Shown: positions 5,094 to 5,323 of the stretch, in pieces
How positions within the stretch are numbered: the stretch's first letter is position 1
How the letters are laid out: the number at the start of each line of letters is the position of its first letter
Translations under genes and position numbers: made by a program
DNA from: Nitrosotalea sp.
Lineage (GTDB): Archaea; Halobacteriota; Syntropharchaeia; Alkanophagales; Methanospirareceae
DNA length: 5,323 nucleotides
Assembly: GCA_020725315.1 (NCBI GenBank)
Contig: DYFG01000106.1
Span: 1-5,323 of the forward strand
Direction of reading: 5' to 3'
The notes under the pieces: model-generated
Databases searched by the model: none
Told to the model about the DNA's origin: nothing
The model's input: the letters and a program-made list of their open reading frames with translations, nothing else

Positions 5094-5165
5094 ATGGGAA
5101 TAAAAATACCTGTGGCGGCGATACTGGGACTGGTATTCCTGTTTAACAGAAGGAGAAGAGGTTAA
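5094..5165 (+). pseudogene. Orphan PEF-CTERM-like C-terminal membrane anchor (23-codon remnant)
   Basis: From ATG 5094 to TAA 5163-5165 the frame reads MGIK, then IPVAAILGLVFLFNRRRRG: a hydrophobic helix of about 14 residues closed by four Arg. This is the tail of archaeal PEF-CTERM surface proteins, which normally end in P-E-F, a hydrophobic helix and an Arg/Lys cluster and are processed by an archaeosortase. Here the P-E-F recognition site and the whole body of the protein are missing: an in-frame TAA lies at 5085-5087, three codons before the ATG. It starts 20 bases after the PaREP1-type stop on the same strand. It most likely marks the 3' end of a deleted surface gene; a real micro-membrane-protein translated behind the upstream gene cannot be excluded, though no RBS is seen. 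Confidence 0.6.
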
Positions 5166-5180
5166 AACTTCTTCTTTTTA
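5154..5180 (+). terminator. Hairpin plus T-tract terminator for rightward transcripts
   Basis: AGAAGAGG (5154-5161) pairs with CTTCTTCT (5168-5175), including one G-U pair, around the loop TTAAAA, and runs into TTTTT (5175-5179) then AAATTT. It overlaps the Arg codons and stop of the orphan anchor and would end the mRNA of the PaREP1-type gene. Archaeal termination depends mainly on the T-tract, and several more T-rich patches follow to 5215. Confidence 0.5.
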
Positions 5181-5205
5181 AATTTATCTTCTTCTCCGTT
5201 TATCT

Positions 5206-5304
5206 TCATATTCTATCTGATTTCGAAATAAATAAAACTACCTTGTTTAAAAGATTTAAAAAGAAATCTTCAACCCTACCTCCCGTTTTTCTTTCCTTAT
5301 CCAT
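5206..5304 (-). CDS. Possible small ORF of unknown function (32 residues)
   Basis: The minus strand from ATG 5304 to TGA 5208-5206 encodes MDKERKTGGRVEDFFLNLLN followed by KVVLFISKSDRI; a GTG at 5313 would extend it by three residues. It has a charged start, a short amphipathic or hydrophobic centre (FFLNLLNKVVLFI) and a basic end. I do not recognise it. The RBS is weak (GGAAGA next to the ATG) and any promoter would lie outside the window. It is the only reading of the otherwise empty, AT-rich last 150 bases that looks at all protein-like, and it could equally be chance or the 5' or 3' stub of a broken gene. Confidence 0.2.
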   Translation of the reverse strand: MDKERKTGGRVEDFFLNLLNKVVLFISKSDRI

Positions 5305-5323
5305 TTCTTCCACTAATTAGTTT

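Noticed and set aside
5251..5270. AAGATTT / AAATCTT inverted repeat
   Set aside because: Seven A/T-rich pairs in a very AT-rich stretch, without a T-tract on the expected side; expected by chance.
5312..5321. Perfect 10-bp palindrome ACTAATTAGT at the window end
   Set aside because: AT-rich, single copy in view and not placed relative to any gene start; cannot be supported as an operator.

Overview
The window looks like an archaeal chromosome, most likely from a methanogen/ANME-type euryarchaeote (Methanophagales or Syntrophoarchaeum-like). This is an inference from gene content: an archaeal-type lumazine synthase, cobalamin gene cbiB, a free-standing cysteine-rich small-domain protein, a PaREP1/HEPN-type protein, an orphan PEF-CTERM-like anchor, and a beta-helix surface protein with many N-glycosylation sequons. 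No rRNA, tRNA, CRISPR array or intact transposase gene was seen.

Left part (1-1387, + strand): the 3' part of an AAA/ABC-type ATPase gene runs in from outside the window and overlaps by ATGA a small TOPRIM-like (DUF4276-type) gene. This ATPase + TOPRIM pair resembles split OLD/PARIS/AbiL-type defence modules. The TOPRIM gene is AT-rich (27% GC over 1201-1260), whereas ribH next to it is not (53% over 1561-1620), which suggests a mobile or acquired module beside a housekeeping gene.

Centre (1406-2844): ribH (+), the lumazine synthase of riboflavin synthesis, converges on cbiB (-), the adenosylcobinamide-phosphate synthase. Their 3' ends overlap by 64 bp. A strong Shine-Dalgarno places the cbiB start at 2844, well inside the longest open frame.

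Right-centre (2912-4540, - strand): a decayed, multi-frame relic of a large secreted beta-helix protein lies between cbiB and a cysteine-rich metal-binding protein of the family that is fused to CobD in some methanogens. The two flanking genes may therefore both belong to cobamide synthesis, with the relic sitting between them.

Right end (4541-5323): a short divergent promoter region drives the cysteine-rich gene leftward and a ribbon-helix-helix-like + PaREP1/HEPN gene rightward. Behind the latter is an orphan 23-residue PEF-CTERM-like membrane anchor, followed by a hairpin/T-tract terminator. The last 150 bases are AT-rich, with one weak minus-strand small ORF.
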